From Apoderus coryli (lineage: Eukaryota > Arthropoda > Insecta > Coleoptera > Attelabidae): a stretch of DNA of 64,000 nucleotides. The notes below the pieces were generated by a model. That model did not search any database. It was not told where the DNA came from and worked only from the letters and a program-made list of their open reading frames with translations. The stretch covers positions 34,005,902 to 34,069,901 of the forward strand of contig OU452198.1 in assembly GCA_911728435.2 (NCBI GenBank), written 5' to 3'. How positions within the stretch are numbered: position 1 is the first letter of the stretch; each line of letters opens with the position of its first letter. Positions 1 to 11,627 of this stretch are shown in pieces. The position numbers and the translations under genes are program-made.

Positions 1-430
1 ACTTGTTTCGGCGTAAGCCATCATCAGTTCTAAATTGAATAAAACATTTATAATGAATAAAAGGAAGTAAGTAATTATAAATAACTAAAACAATAAAAAT
101 ATTAAATGTTAATTCAGAAATCATTAGAACTTATGAAGACTTATCTAAAAAGGTATTTCCAATTTATTTAACAAAAAGATAATAATAATAATAAAAGGAT
201 TTATTATGCAAAAAATAAAAATACAAATCAAATCAAAAACAATACATTGTACATTTTACATAAAGGGTAAGAGATTTGGCTTAATGCCATTCTTCCACTC
301 TAGATCTCGCCAGTTGACAATCACATGTAATTGTGTCAAGAATTCTTATTACTTTATGGTTATTTATCTTCGGATTTATTATACATTTTGCTTCATTTTA
401 GGTCTGATGATAAGCCGAAACTAGTTTCGT
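1..430. repeat. Inverted pair of Penelope-type terminal repeat relics
   Basis: Bases 1-27 read on the minus strand as CTGATGA, a GGC/GCC stem, then GAAAC. Bases 404-420 read on the plus strand as CTGATGA, a shortened stem II, then GAAAC. These are the two halves of a hammerhead-ribozyme core as found in terminal repeats of Penelope-like retroelements. They face each other as an inverted pair around AT-rich DNA with no credible ORF. The left copy is cut by the window edge. Assignment to Penelope rests on resemblance to the better copies near 34.45 and 42.15 kb. Confidence 0.45.
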
Positions 431-589
431 TTAATTTTTGATTAAACTTGTGTCGTTTGTTTTGTTTTATTTGGAAATTATCAAGTTTATTACTTGAAAA
501 TATCTGATTTATATGTAATAGTTTTTTTTTTTGATTAAATACTTACAGAAGAAGAAACGTATTAATCTATAAAAGTAACTATCATATAC

Positions 590-690
590 TGACGTATTGG
601 GAAGAAATAAATTCATTTCGATATCCTTGCTTGAAGAAGGGGACCAACATCATCGAAACGTTTGTGTTTTTCAATAAATCACTATTAAAA
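590..690 (+). repeat. Degenerate hammerhead-like Penelope terminal-repeat relic
   Basis: A TTGAAGA core at about 627 is followed by a G-rich half-stem, then GAAACGTTTG and CAATAAATCAC. This is the order seen in many Penelope-type terminal repeats. The first core base is T instead of C and stem II hardly pairs, so self-cleavage is unlikely. Bases 700-1560 that follow show nothing coding that I can support. Confidence 0.3.
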
Positions 691-1587
691 AGTGAGTGTC
701 GTCTTGACCTGTAATCTACCCCCAAGACGTAGCCCACGACAAATGTATTTCTCACTGGTGAGGAAAAAGACCCTGTTGAGTTTGACTCTAGCCTGAGCTG
801 TAACAACAGTCGATAGGTGTAGCATTCAAATTCCACTACTCCCATCGTTCTTTACTTACTCGGTTAGACATAGAGCCAAATTTAAGGGTGCTTGCGCCAC
901 CATGATCTGATTGGAATATATTGCCAGGCAGAGAGTTTGATTGGGAAGATATATCTGTCAAAGCATAACGCAGGCTTCTTGATCTTGATCACGATGTACG
1001 CAGACTTTTTCCGTGCGAGGTATTGGAAAACTTAAAACATAGATAACGGCGTTACTTTTTGATTGTTTTGCGTGAGCTGAGTTTACATCGGACCGTCGTA
1101 AGACTGATTAGTTTTATCCTAATAATGAATCATCGTTGCAATTGTAATCCTGCTCAATACGAGAAGAAAGGCAGGTTTTGTATGTTGGTGTAAAACTAAG
1201 TTAGTATATTATGCTTGATGCCGTGAAAGTTCTAGTCAAGGTGGTAAAAATATTCCTTGGAGTTCTGAAAGTGGAAGGGTCAAATCAATGTGATTATATT
1301 ACGGGTTTGATGTTTGTTGACCCTCTGGTTGGTCACCTTCTCCTAGAATGGAATCTCGAAAGTCAGTGTATCTATTTTGCACACGCAAAGCAATAAGTAT
1401 GTACCTTTTCGTCCTCTTGTTCAGTAGTGTTTATGATATACTTATATAAGATATTTACAAAAATCCTAAAAGCAATTATGGCATAGTTATTTAGTAAAAC
1501 AAAATGCACCAAAGGTGAAAATTTCTCACTGGCGTTAAGTTGTGACATAAACTAACATGTACCAAAAAAAGAAACATCCGTGATATA

Positions 1588-1654
1588 AGTGGGATTTAAA
1601 CCCACATCTCCAGGTTGTCGGTCAGGTGTTGCCAATTAAACTACCGTGGCAGAT
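1588..1654 (-). repeat. tRNA-like sequence, probably a SINE head
   Basis: Read on the minus strand it has an A-box-like segment (TAGTTTAATTGG) and a B-box-like segment (GGTTTAAATCCC) at tRNA spacing. The anticodon stem has mismatches, position 33 is not T, and the acceptor ends do not pair. A working tRNA gene is therefore unlikely; a tRNA-derived SINE or tRNA pseudogene fits better. Confidence 0.45.
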
Positions 1655-1659
1655 ATAAT

Positions 1660-2480
1660 ATGTAACTTCTTTAATTCGCACTTGCCCTTGCTATGTCTTG
1701 ATCTTTAAGTCAAAGACTATACACTGCTTAATTCAATGTTATTTCTCTCTGCAAACCGAAAATATAATATGTCATACAAATGTGGTCAGGTGTTTTGTAA
1801 AGCACATTGAATCACCTTAGTTGAATATCTTTCTTTCGTTAAGTTGTGAAAGAAACTTTTTTTTTCTTTTATTCTTGGAAGAATTTTTTTTTATCATTTT
1901 TGTGGGGCCTGTGACAAATCTTCTCCAAAATTGCGCTAGATATTTTAAAATTAAATTTGTGAATTTAATTTATTTAATAATTTTATTGTGTTCAATGTTG
2001 TTGATAATTATTTTTTTTTATCATGATTGTAGTAACTTTTTAATTTAATTTAATAACATAATTAGCATCAAAATAAGAGTAATAACTAAATTAACTATTT
2101 GTAAATATGATTGTAGTTTTATTGTATAAAAATTATTATTAATAATAATTTGCTGTAAATATATTTCTAATTAATTTATATAAATATTATATATATTATT
2201 GTACTTACTATTTTTTTTTTCTCATTTTTATTTCTTAAGGTTTTAATGTTTTATTTTTTCTGTTTATTATTATGACTATTATTATTATTATATTATTATT
2301 AAGACTGACTTTATGAAATTTTGGTTCCTAAACGGGAAAAAGTATTTCAAAAATAAAATTGATTGTTCAACATTATTTTTGTTTTGTTTTATTCATTTTT
2401 ATACGTCCAATCGTATTGGTGACTCTGTATTTATTCTCTTTCAGCTATGATATTAACAGTTGAGTTTGTTTTAGAAAAAC
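1660..2480. other. AT-rich non-coding stretch
   Basis: Long T and A runs and (ATT)n tracts around 2270-2300. I see no ORF with recognisable protein sequence and no repeat shared with the rest of the window. Confidence 0.6.
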
Positions 2481-3240
2481 TGTTTGAAAACATTTTAGGT
2501 AGGTACGCTATGAGAAAATGTACTCCAATTGAAATAAGGAATATTAAATTAGTAAGTACCTACCTACCTAAACTTCTTTTTGGATTGACTGTATAAATAA
2601 AAAATACCTAGGAACCTACCTAGATGGGAAAACTATGAACACCTGTTATAGTATTTTGTATTAATAACTTGGCGAGTAGGTAGATAAGTACCAATATTGT
2701 CCAAATAGCAGGGACCTACCCTCAGAAAAATAAACATTTATTTTTCTGAGGGCCTACCTATATTAAAAGAAAACTAAAATGGTTTCACTATGTGGTAGGC
2801 TCATTTATCCTACCCCCTTTTACCTACCTATGTCAGAATAGGAAACAAAATTGTACCCACATAGGGAATAAGGAAGTGTGAAGAGAACGTACCTAGATAG
2901 GTACTCCAAATTGAATAAGAAATGTAATATAAATTTATGTCCTAGGTAGCTATATAATGTTCCCTTTAAAATAAGGATAATAGACTACCGGGATAACCGG
3001 AAGTGGCACAAATGTCAAAAACTTTAGACACAAAACTACCTATCCAGATGTAGCATTTGAAAAATTCTGAGCTTTTATTTGATATACATTCTTGAAGTTC
3101 ATATTGCAATGCTTTGATTTCAATTACTAATTTTAGGAAATTTAATAATGTACCTACCTAATTCATAAAAGTTTGGTTATTCAAATTTAGATTAAATGTT
3201 TTGTTTTTGTATCCTATATCACAATAATATACTTAGGTAT
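2480..3240. repeat. TACCTA/TAGGTA-rich low-complexity region
   Basis: The hexamer TACCTA or its complement TAGGTA recurs many times, often doubled as TACCTACCTA, without a fixed period. Similar hexamer-rich stretches occur in several insect genomes. No coding content is seen. Confidence 0.55.
2721..2750. mobile_element. 30-bp micro-MITE made only of two terminal inverted repeats
   Basis: Two 14-bp arms (CTCAGAAAAATAAA and its exact complement) are separated by 2 bp. The flanking octamers GACCTACC (2713-2720) and GGCCTACC (2751-2758) match at 7 of 8 positions, as expected of a target-site duplication. The arms equal the terminal inverted repeats of the 533-bp element at 30820-31352, which also has an 8-bp duplication. 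This is probably that family with its interior deleted. Confidence 0.6.
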
Positions 3241-3245
3241 ATCAT

Positions 3246-3286
3246 CAAAGATTAATATACATGTTGTGTAGGTATATTAATCTTTG
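3246..3286. repeat. 15-bp-arm hairpin
   Basis: CAAAGATTAATATAC (3246-3260) and its exact complement (3272-3286) flank an 11-bp loop. No family is recognised. Confidence 0.6.
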
Positions 3287-3439
3287 CTTATATCATTGTT
3301 TTGTGTTTATAAAGACAATGCTTATTTTATTCTATGCAACGATATTGCCTATGTCTATCAACATTAGTCAAAATATTTATATAAGGTAGTACAAAAGGGG
3401 TATTATAAGCCTGCTGAACGTAGTTTATCTACAGTGGTC

Positions 3440-3858
3440 TGGTTCATCAAAGTGGAATAACCCAATTTCGCAAATTCTGATTGGTTGAATCAAAATATCC
3501 CTACATGACGCTACGCTTATACGGGCATGCTATTGGTTGTTTCCTGATTTCGAAATGCGCATTTTTTTATCCTACAAAAAACGGAATTTATTTATTTCGC
3601 AGCTCGTAACACGGTAGTTCGGTCGTTTCATTTTTATCTATCGTCGGCAAAATTTATGTTTGGGTGTTAAATTTTGAATATTTCGGTTTTTTTAAGTTGT
3701 GCTAATACAATAGGACTTATTGTTTAAACTAATATGTTACAGATCTAAATTACTTGTGTTTATAACATAACTTAATGGTGATTATAAATTTTCGCGAAAA
3801 ACTTATATTTACATAAATATTGTGACAGACAATGAATAATTCTTGTAGCAAAGGTGAG
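3440..3858 (+). promoter_or_regulatory. Possible promoter with a tiny first coding exon
   Basis: The sequence holds two inverted CCAAT boxes (GATTGGTT near 3480, TATTGGTTG near 3531) and is locally richer in CpG. An ATG at 3832 opens nine codons (MNNSCSKGE) that end at 3858 against a strong donor, GAG|GTAAGT. No later exon is found, so this could be a retired gene start or a transposon promoter. The call is speculative. Confidence 0.2.
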
Positions 3859-4409
3859 GTAAGTACTTAATTATAGGTACATATTTGTTTTAAGACATTC
3901 ATTCATTTTATTAGTTTTTACAGTATTTGAGCGTTGTTTGAAATAATCCAACAATGTTGGACAATCTTTTATTAATTAGGCACCTAGTAAGTACTACAAT
4001 TTGGTCAATGTTTTCTGAGATATACCTAGGTAGTATTTTTTTAGTATAGATTATTTAGATATCATTAACATCATAGTTAACATACATGATCAAGAAAGAA
4101 CGAACCTAATTTATATATTTAGGACCTGCATAATTGCGGATTTCTAGAACTTTTATAATATATTTAAAATATTAGCTAGAACATCATAATTTTCTTGAAT
4201 CCGACAGACTGCGCACGCGCACTGTTGTTATTCGTTAAATAGGTATTCGAGAATGTACCTGCACCTGTTTTTCAATGTATTCCCAAGATCTGTTTAAATA
4301 TCAAATTGAAATTGAGTAACTACAGTTAACACATATCATAAGCTGCATACTTAGGGCAAATTAACTATGGGTTAATATGTACAGGGTAGAGTTGATTTGA
4401 TCCAAAAAC

Positions 4410-5960
4410 TTTTTTGCCTTACAGTGTACGGCTATTTATTTAAATGTGATTAAATTTGAGCATGGTGGCGATCATTCTCACCAATTTGTTATGTTTCTGC
4501 AGAAGAGAATAATTTTTGTTTCATACGGCACAGCATCCCAGTGCTGGAAACGACAAAAAATTGTGTCCCTGTTGCTGTAGGTAGGTACCTACTGTGTTCG
4601 GGGTACAGTTTTGTGTAACGTGCCAGGAAAAGTAGTTTTTCAACGTGAAGTTATACAGAATGAAAAAATAATAACAAAAGTTTATATGAACATGGATCTG
4701 CAAATGCCCCGTTTACATATACGGGGTGTTTAAACTTCTATTTATTTTACATTTATCAGAAACCCGTTGAGATACCGATTGAAATGAGATTTGGTATATG
4801 CAAATTTATTGGTAAAGGTCATATTTACCTCTATAAAATTGCTTTTTGTTTAAAAAGTAAGTAGTCTTACTTACGTCATCCTAAACTAACCCAACTATCT
4901 AACTACTTTGTTCAAAAATTATAAGCAGGGATGGAACCCACAACCTTCCGATTACATTCTACGTATCCTATGCCCTTAACGCTACTATAGGAAACGGAAA
5001 AATGCAGTCCGACCCATGGAAACGCGCTAAAAAAATTGAGATAAAGACGGATATAACCATTTTGAAGTCCCCTGAGCCGACTACAAGACCATTTCCAGAT
5101 TTAGATTATTTTGTATCTTGCCGGAAAAGTTTTGGGGTGGCATAACGGATTTTTATTATTTGATTGAGTTAGTTTTAAGCAAGGCAAATTATTGTATGTT
5201 TGTGTATTCGTCCCCATTATGTTGGCCTTTTTTAGATGATTGGGATGATTTCTTTACATAAAAATACATAAATAAATACTGAATAATTTTAGAATTAATA
5301 GGTACCTAACTACGCCTTGTATTTTCAATATTAAATAAATAAATCTGCAAGTAAAAGTGAGAGAATTAAATACTAAAAAAGCTCCTACATTTTTAAACAT
5401 ATATCAAAGATAAAACGAAAAACATCAGTAAGGATTTAAATATTGCACACATACCTATTTATTTTTATTCAAACTTAAACAATGTAAAAATTTTTCATTA
5501 TACAACATCTAGTTAAAAAGCTTTTTAAGGAACTTCTAATTAATTAATTTATACTAAATCAGTACATAATACAAAAATAGATACATTTCACAAAAACTAA
5601 AAATATTTTAAACCCATCAACATTTTCTAAATATTTTTTGTTGTTTGATAATTATTCTTATATTTAAATGCATACTCTGTAGATGCGATGATTCGTCTGT
5701 CTGGTTACTTAAGTATGGGTTATCTGAAAAATGATGCTTAGGTTAGGTTAATAGTACTTAGGATGGGCCGATATGGTTTTTTATGAGGTATACTGGTATA
5801 CTCATAGCCATAAAATGTTGTACTATCAACTATATTTATTGAAGATTATACAAGTACTTAAATAATGATATACTGGTATCGTTTAACACCATAAAAACAC
5901 TTCTAAAATTAACAGAACGTAAGAGTATTTATTCTACAGAAGAGAATTATACGAATGATT
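4410..5960 (+). repeat. R block, copy 1 of a segmental repeat
   Basis: This ~1.5-kb non-coding block recurs at 27597-32400 and 51727-53290, each time upstream in coordinate of an Imp-L2-like gene. Shared landmarks in order are a GATTAAATTTGAGC segment, a GTTGAGATACCGATTG segment, a tRNA-like insert, a GGATATAACCATTTTGAAG segment, and a GGTTATCTGAAAAA...GGTTAGGTTAATAGTA segment. Copy 1 ends where the satellite starts. Copies 2 and 3 continue with a GTGAATCCC...AATTGGCGAC segment that copy 1 lacks. Confidence 0.8.
4924..4990 (-). repeat. tRNA-derived SINE-like sequence inside R block 1
   Basis: On the minus strand, TAGCGTTAAGG fits an A box and GGGTTCCATCCC fits a B box. The same sequence sits in R block 2 (28309-28378), and a remnant lies near 52064 in R block 3. 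It therefore predates the segmental duplication. Confidence 0.5.
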
Positions 5961-8900
5961 TTTGGTTTAACAAAGAAGTGTAAATTCAAACTATTTAACG
6001 AAATTTCGTAAAAAAGTGTAAATGGTAACGCTTTTGTAAAACAAGTGTAATTTGACAAATTGTTTACGAAAGTTTCACAATTTTTTTAAAAAATTTAGGA
6101 AAAAGCTTGTGAATTTACAATTTTTCTACAAAATTTTGTAAAAAAGTGGAAATGTTAACTCTATTGCAAAATAACTCAAACTATTTAACGAAATTTAGAA
6201 AAAAGTTTGTGAATTTACAGTTTTCCTACGAAATTTCGTAAAAAAGTGTAAATGGTAACGCTTTTGTAAAATAAGTGTGAATTGACAAATTGTTTACGAA
6301 ACGTCGTAAAAAGTTTGTGAATTCACACATTTTTGTAAAAAATTTAGGAAAAAGCTTGTGAATTTACAGTTTTTCTACAAAATTTTGTAAAAAAGTGTAA
6401 ATGTTAACTCTATTGCAAAATAACTCAAACTATTTAACGAAATTTAGAAAAAAGTTTGTGAATTTATAGTTTTCCTACGAAATTTCGTAAAAAAGTGTAA
6501 ATGGAGCGCTTTTGTAAAATGAGTGTAAATTGACAATATGTTTACGAAACTTCGTAAAAAGTTTGTAATTCACACATTTTTCTAAAAAATTTAGGAAAAA
6601 GCTTGTGAATTTACAGTTTTTCTACAAAATTTTGTAAAAAAGTGTAAATGTTAACTCTATTGCAAAATAACTCAAACTATTTACCGAAATTTAGAAAAAA
6701 GTTTGTGAATTTACAGTTTTCCTACGAAATTTCGTAAAAAAGTGTAAATGGAGCGCTTTTGTAAAATGAGTGTAAATTGACAATATGTTTACGAAACTTC
6801 GTAAAAAGTTTGTAATTCACACATTTTTCTAAAAAATTTAGGAAAAAGCTTGTGAATTTACAGTTTTTCTACAAAATTTTGTAAAAAAGTGTAAATGTTA
6901 ACTCTATTGCAAAATAACTCAAACTATTTACCGAAATTTAGAAAAAAGTTTGTGAATTTACAGTTTTCCTACGAAATTTCGTAAAAAAGTGTAAATGGTA
7001 ACGCTTTTGTAAAATAAGTGTGAATTGACAAATTGTTTACGAAACTTTGTAAAAAGTTTGTAAATTCACACATTTTTTTAAAAAATTATGGAAAAAGCTT
7101 GTGAATTTACAGTTTTTCTACAAAATTTTGTAAAAAAGTGTAAATGTTAACTCTATTGCAAAATAACTCAAACTATTTAACGAAATTTAGAAAAAAGTTT
7201 GTGAATTTACAGTTTTCCTACGAAATTTCGTAAAAAAAGTGTAAATGGTAACGCTTTTGTAAAATAAGTGTGAATTGACAAATTGTTTACGAAACTTTGT
7301 AAAAAGTTTGTAAATTCACAAATTTTTGTAAAAAATTTAGGAAAAAGCTTGTGAATTTACAGTTTTTCTACAAAATTTTGTAAAAAAGTGTAAATGTTAA
7401 CTCTATTGCAAAATAACTCAAACTATTTAACGAAATTTAGAAAAAAGTTTGTGAATTTACAGTTTTCCTACGAAATTTCGTAAAAAAAGTGTAAATGGTA
7501 ACGCTTTTGTAAAATAAGTGTGAATTGACAAATTGTTTACGAAACTTTGTAAAAAGTTTGTAAATTCACAAATTTTTGTAAAAAATTTAGGAAAAAGCTT
7601 GTGAATTTACAGTTTTTCTACAAAATTTTGTTAAAAAGTGTAAATGTTAACTCTATTGCAAAATAACTCAAACTATTTACCGAAATTTAGAAAAAAGTTT
7701 GTGAATTTACAGTTTTCCTACGAAATTTCGTAAAAAAGTGTAAATGGAGCCCTTTTGTAAAATGAGTGTAAATTGACAATATGTTTACGAAACTTCGTAA
7801 AAAGTTTGTAATTCACACATTTTTCTAAAAAATTTAGGAAAAAGCTTGTGAATTTACAGTTTTTCTACAAAATTTTGTAAAAAAGTGTAAATGTTAACTC
7901 TATTGCAAAATAACTCAAACTATTTACCGAAATTTAGAAAAAAGTTTGTGAATTTACAGTTTTCCTACGAAATTTCGTAAAAAAAGTGTAAATGGTAACG
8001 CTTTTGTAAAATAAGTGTGAATTGACAAATTGTTTACGAAACTTTGTAAAAAGTTTGTAAATTCACAAATTTTTGTAAAAAATTTAGGAAAAAGCTTGTG
8101 AATTTACAGTTTTTCTACAAAATTTTGTTAAAAAGTGTAAATGTTAACTCTATTGCAAAATAACTCAAACTATTTACCGAAATTTAGAAAAAAGTTTGTG
8201 AATTTACAGTTTTCCTACGAAATTTCGTAAAAAAGTGTAAATGGAGCGCTTTTGTAAAATGAGTGTAAATTGACAATATGTTTACGAAACTTCGTAAAAA
8301 GTTTGTAATTCACACATTTTTCTAAAAAATTTAGGAAAAAGCTTGTGAATTTACAGTTTTTCTACAAAATTTTGTAAAAAAGTGTAAATGTTAACTCTAT
8401 TGCAAAATAACTCAAACTATTTACCGAAATTTAGAAAAAAGTTTGTGAATTTACAGTTTTCCTACGAAATTTCGTAAAAAAGTGTAAATGGTAACGCTTT
8501 TGTAAAATAAGTGTGAATTGACAAATTGTTTACGAAACTTTGTAAAAAGTTTGTAAATTCACACATTTTTTTAAAAAATTATGGAAAAAGCTTGTGAATT
8601 TACAGTTTTTCTACAAAATTTTGTAAAAAAGTGTAAATGTTAACTCTATTGCAAAATAACTCAAACTATTTACCGAAATTTAGAAAAAAGTTTGTGAATT
8701 TACAGTTTTCCTACGAAATTTCGTAAAAAAGTGTAAATGGAGCGCTTTTGTAAAATGAGTGTAAATTGACAATATGTTTACGAAACTTCGTAAAAAGTTT
8801 GTAATTCACACATTTTTCTAAAAAATTTAGGAAAAAGCTTGTGAATTTACAGTTTTTCTACAAAATTTTGTAAAAAAGTGTAAATGTTAACTCTATTGCA

Positions 8901-11270
8901 AAATAACTCAAACTATTTACCGAAATTTAGAAAAAAGTTTGTGAATTTACAGTTTTCCTACGAAATTTCGTAAAAAAGTGTAAATGGAGCGCTTTTGTAA
9001 AATGAGTGTGAATTGACAAATTGTTTACGAAACTTTGTAAAAAGTTTGTAAATTCACAAATTTTTGTAAAAAATTTAGGAAAAAGCTTGTGAATTTACAG
9101 TTTTTCTACAAAATTTTGTTAAAAAGTGTAAATGTTAACTCTATTGCAAAATAACTCAAACTATTTACCGAAATTTAGAAAAAAGTTTGTGAATTTACAG
9201 TTTTCCTACGAAATTTCGTAAAAAAGTGTAAATGGAGCGCTTTTGTAAAATGAGTGTAAATTGACAATATGTTTACGAAACTTCGTAAAAAGTTTGTAAT
9301 TCACACATTTTTCTAAAAAATTTAGGAAAAAGCTTGTGAATTTACAGTTTTTCTACAAAATTTTGTAAAAAAGTGTAAATGTTAACTCTATTGCAAAATA
9401 ACTCAAACTATTTACCGAAATTTAGAAAAAAGTTTGTGAATTTACAGTTTTCCTACGAAATTTCGTAAAAAAGTGTAAATGGTAACGCTTTTGTAAAATA
9501 AGTGTGAATTGACAAATTGTTTACGAAACTTTATAAAAAGTTTGTAAATTCACACATTTTTTTAAAAAATTATGGAAAAAGCTTGTGAATTTACAGTTTT
9601 TCTACAAAATTTTGTAAAAAAGTGTAAATGTTAACTCTATTGCAAAATAACTCAAACTATTTAACGAAATTTAGAAAAAAGTTTGTGAATTTACAGTTTT
9701 CCTACGAAATTTCGTAAAAAAAGTGTAAATGGTAACGCTTTTGTAAAATAAGTGTGAATTGACAAATTGTTTACGAAACTTTGTAAAAAGTTTGTAAATT
9801 CACAAATTTTTGTAAAAAATTTAGGAAAAAGCTTGTGAATTTACAGTTTTTCTACAAAATTTTGTTAAAAAGTGTAAATGTTAACTCTATTGCAAAATAA
9901 CTCAAACTATTTACCGAAATTTAGAAAAAAGTTTGTGAATTTACAGTTTTCCTACGAAATTTCGTAAAAAAGTGTAAATGGAGCGCTTTTGTAAAATGAG
10001 TGTAAATTGACAATATGTTTACGAAACTTCGTAAAAAGTTTGTAATTCACACATTTTTCTAAAAAATTTAGGAAAAAGCTTGTGAATTTACAGTTTTTCT
10101 ACAAAATTTTGTAAAAAAGTGTAAATGTTAACTCTATTGCAAAATAACTCAAACTATTTACCGAAATTTAGAAAAAAGTTTGTGAATTTACAGTTTTCCT
10201 ACGAAATTTCGTAAAAAAGTGTAAATGGTAACGCTTTTGTAAAATAAGTGTGAATTGACAAATTGTTTACGAAACTTTATAAAAAGTTTGTAAATTCACA
10301 CATTTTTTTAAAAAATTATGGAAAAAGCTTGTGAATTTACAGTTTTTCTACAAAATTTTGTAAAAAAGTGTAAATGTTAACTCTATTGCAAAATAACTCA
10401 AACTATTTACCGAAATTTAGAAAAAAGTTTGTGAATTTACAGTTTTCCTACGAAATTTCGTAAAAAAGTGTAAATGGAGCGCTTTTGTAAAATGAGTGTA
10501 AATTGACAATATGTTTACGAAACTTCGTAAAAAGTTTGTAATTCACACATTTTTTTAAAAAATTTAGGAAAAAGCTTGTGAATTTACAGTTTTTCTACAA
10601 AATTTTGTAAAAAAGTGTAAATGTTAACTCTATTGCAAAATAACTCAAACTATTTACCGAAATTTAGAAAAAAGTTTGTGAATTTACAGTTTTCCTACGA
10701 AATTTCGTAAAAAAGTGTAAATGGTAACGCTTTTGTAAAATAAGTGTGAATTGACAAATTGTTTACGAAACTTTGTAAAAAGTTTGTAAATTCACACATT
10801 TTTTTAAAAAATTATGGAAAAAGCTTGTGAATTTACAGTTTTTCTACAAAATTTTGTAAAAAAGTGTAAATGGTAACGCTTTTGTAAAATAAGTGTGAAT
10901 TGACAAATTGTTTACGAAACTTTGTAAAAAGTTTGTAAATTCACAAATTTTTGTAAAAAATTTAGGAAAAAGCTTGTGAATTTACAGTTTTTCTACAAAA
11001 TTTTGTAAAAAAGTGTAAATGTTAACTCTATTGCAAAATAACTCAAACTATTTAACGAAATTTAGAAAAAAGTTTGTGAATTTACAGTTTTCCTACGAAA
11101 TTTCGTAAAAAAAGTGTAAATGGTAACGCTTTTGTAAAATAAGTGTGAATTGACAAATTGTTTACGAAACTTTGTAAAAAGTTTGTAAATTCACAAATTT
11201 TTGTAAAAAATTTAGGAAAAAGCTTGTGAATTTACAGTTTTTCTACAAAATTTTGTTAAAAAGTGTAAAT

Positions 11271-11627
11271 AATAATAATAAATCTTTATTGTGCCATTAG
11301 GTAATACATCAAAAAATTACATTAGCCTCGTCAATATAAATTAAACTAAAATAAATAAATAAATAACAAAATACAAACATGAAATTGTAACTAACAAAAA
11401 CAACAAATCAAAGTAACAATATACACAATACCAAATCAAACACTGAAAAAATCATTAGTACTGTACAACACTTTGCCAACAACATAATTTTTTAATTTAG
11501 TTTTAAATAGTCTATTTTCAGCATTCTTCAGTTCTATAGGCAGACTGTTGTATAGTCGAACGCCTTGCAACAAAGCTGAATTATGTTTCAAATTTAGGCG
11601 ATGATTAGGCATACAAAAGTCATTGGC
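11271..11627 (-). mobile_element. 5'-truncated non-LTR retrotransposon 3' end inside the satellite
   Basis: The array stops at GTGTAAAT (11270) and resumes with GTTAACTC at 11628, exactly where the monomer would continue. The 357-bp insert has an (ATT)n tail next to AATAAA on the minus strand and a C-terminal coding remnant. No target-site duplication is visible, so the insertion looks blunt. Confidence 0.85.
11436..11627 (-). pseudogene. Non-LTR reverse transcriptase C-terminus fragment
   Basis: The minus-strand frame stays open for 63 codons from the insert's 5' edge to a stop at 11436-11438. It contains MPNHRLNLKHNSALLQGVRL and LYNSLPIELK, the pattern of the C-terminal region of jockey/CR1-like retrotransposon polyproteins (HRLxL ... 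LYNxLPxxxK). Everything upstream, including the catalytic domain, is missing. It is a dead-on-arrival insertion. Confidence 0.7.

Noticed and set aside
1211..1396. Plus-strand ORF with a hydrophobic start (MLDAVKVLVKVVKIFLGVLK)
   Set aside because: It is only 61 codons, with no domain, no splice context that fits and no counterpart in the other units. It is probably chance.
1588..1654. Functional tRNA gene
   Set aside because: A-box and B-box segments are present, but the anticodon stem has mismatches, base 33 is not T and the acceptor ends do not pair.
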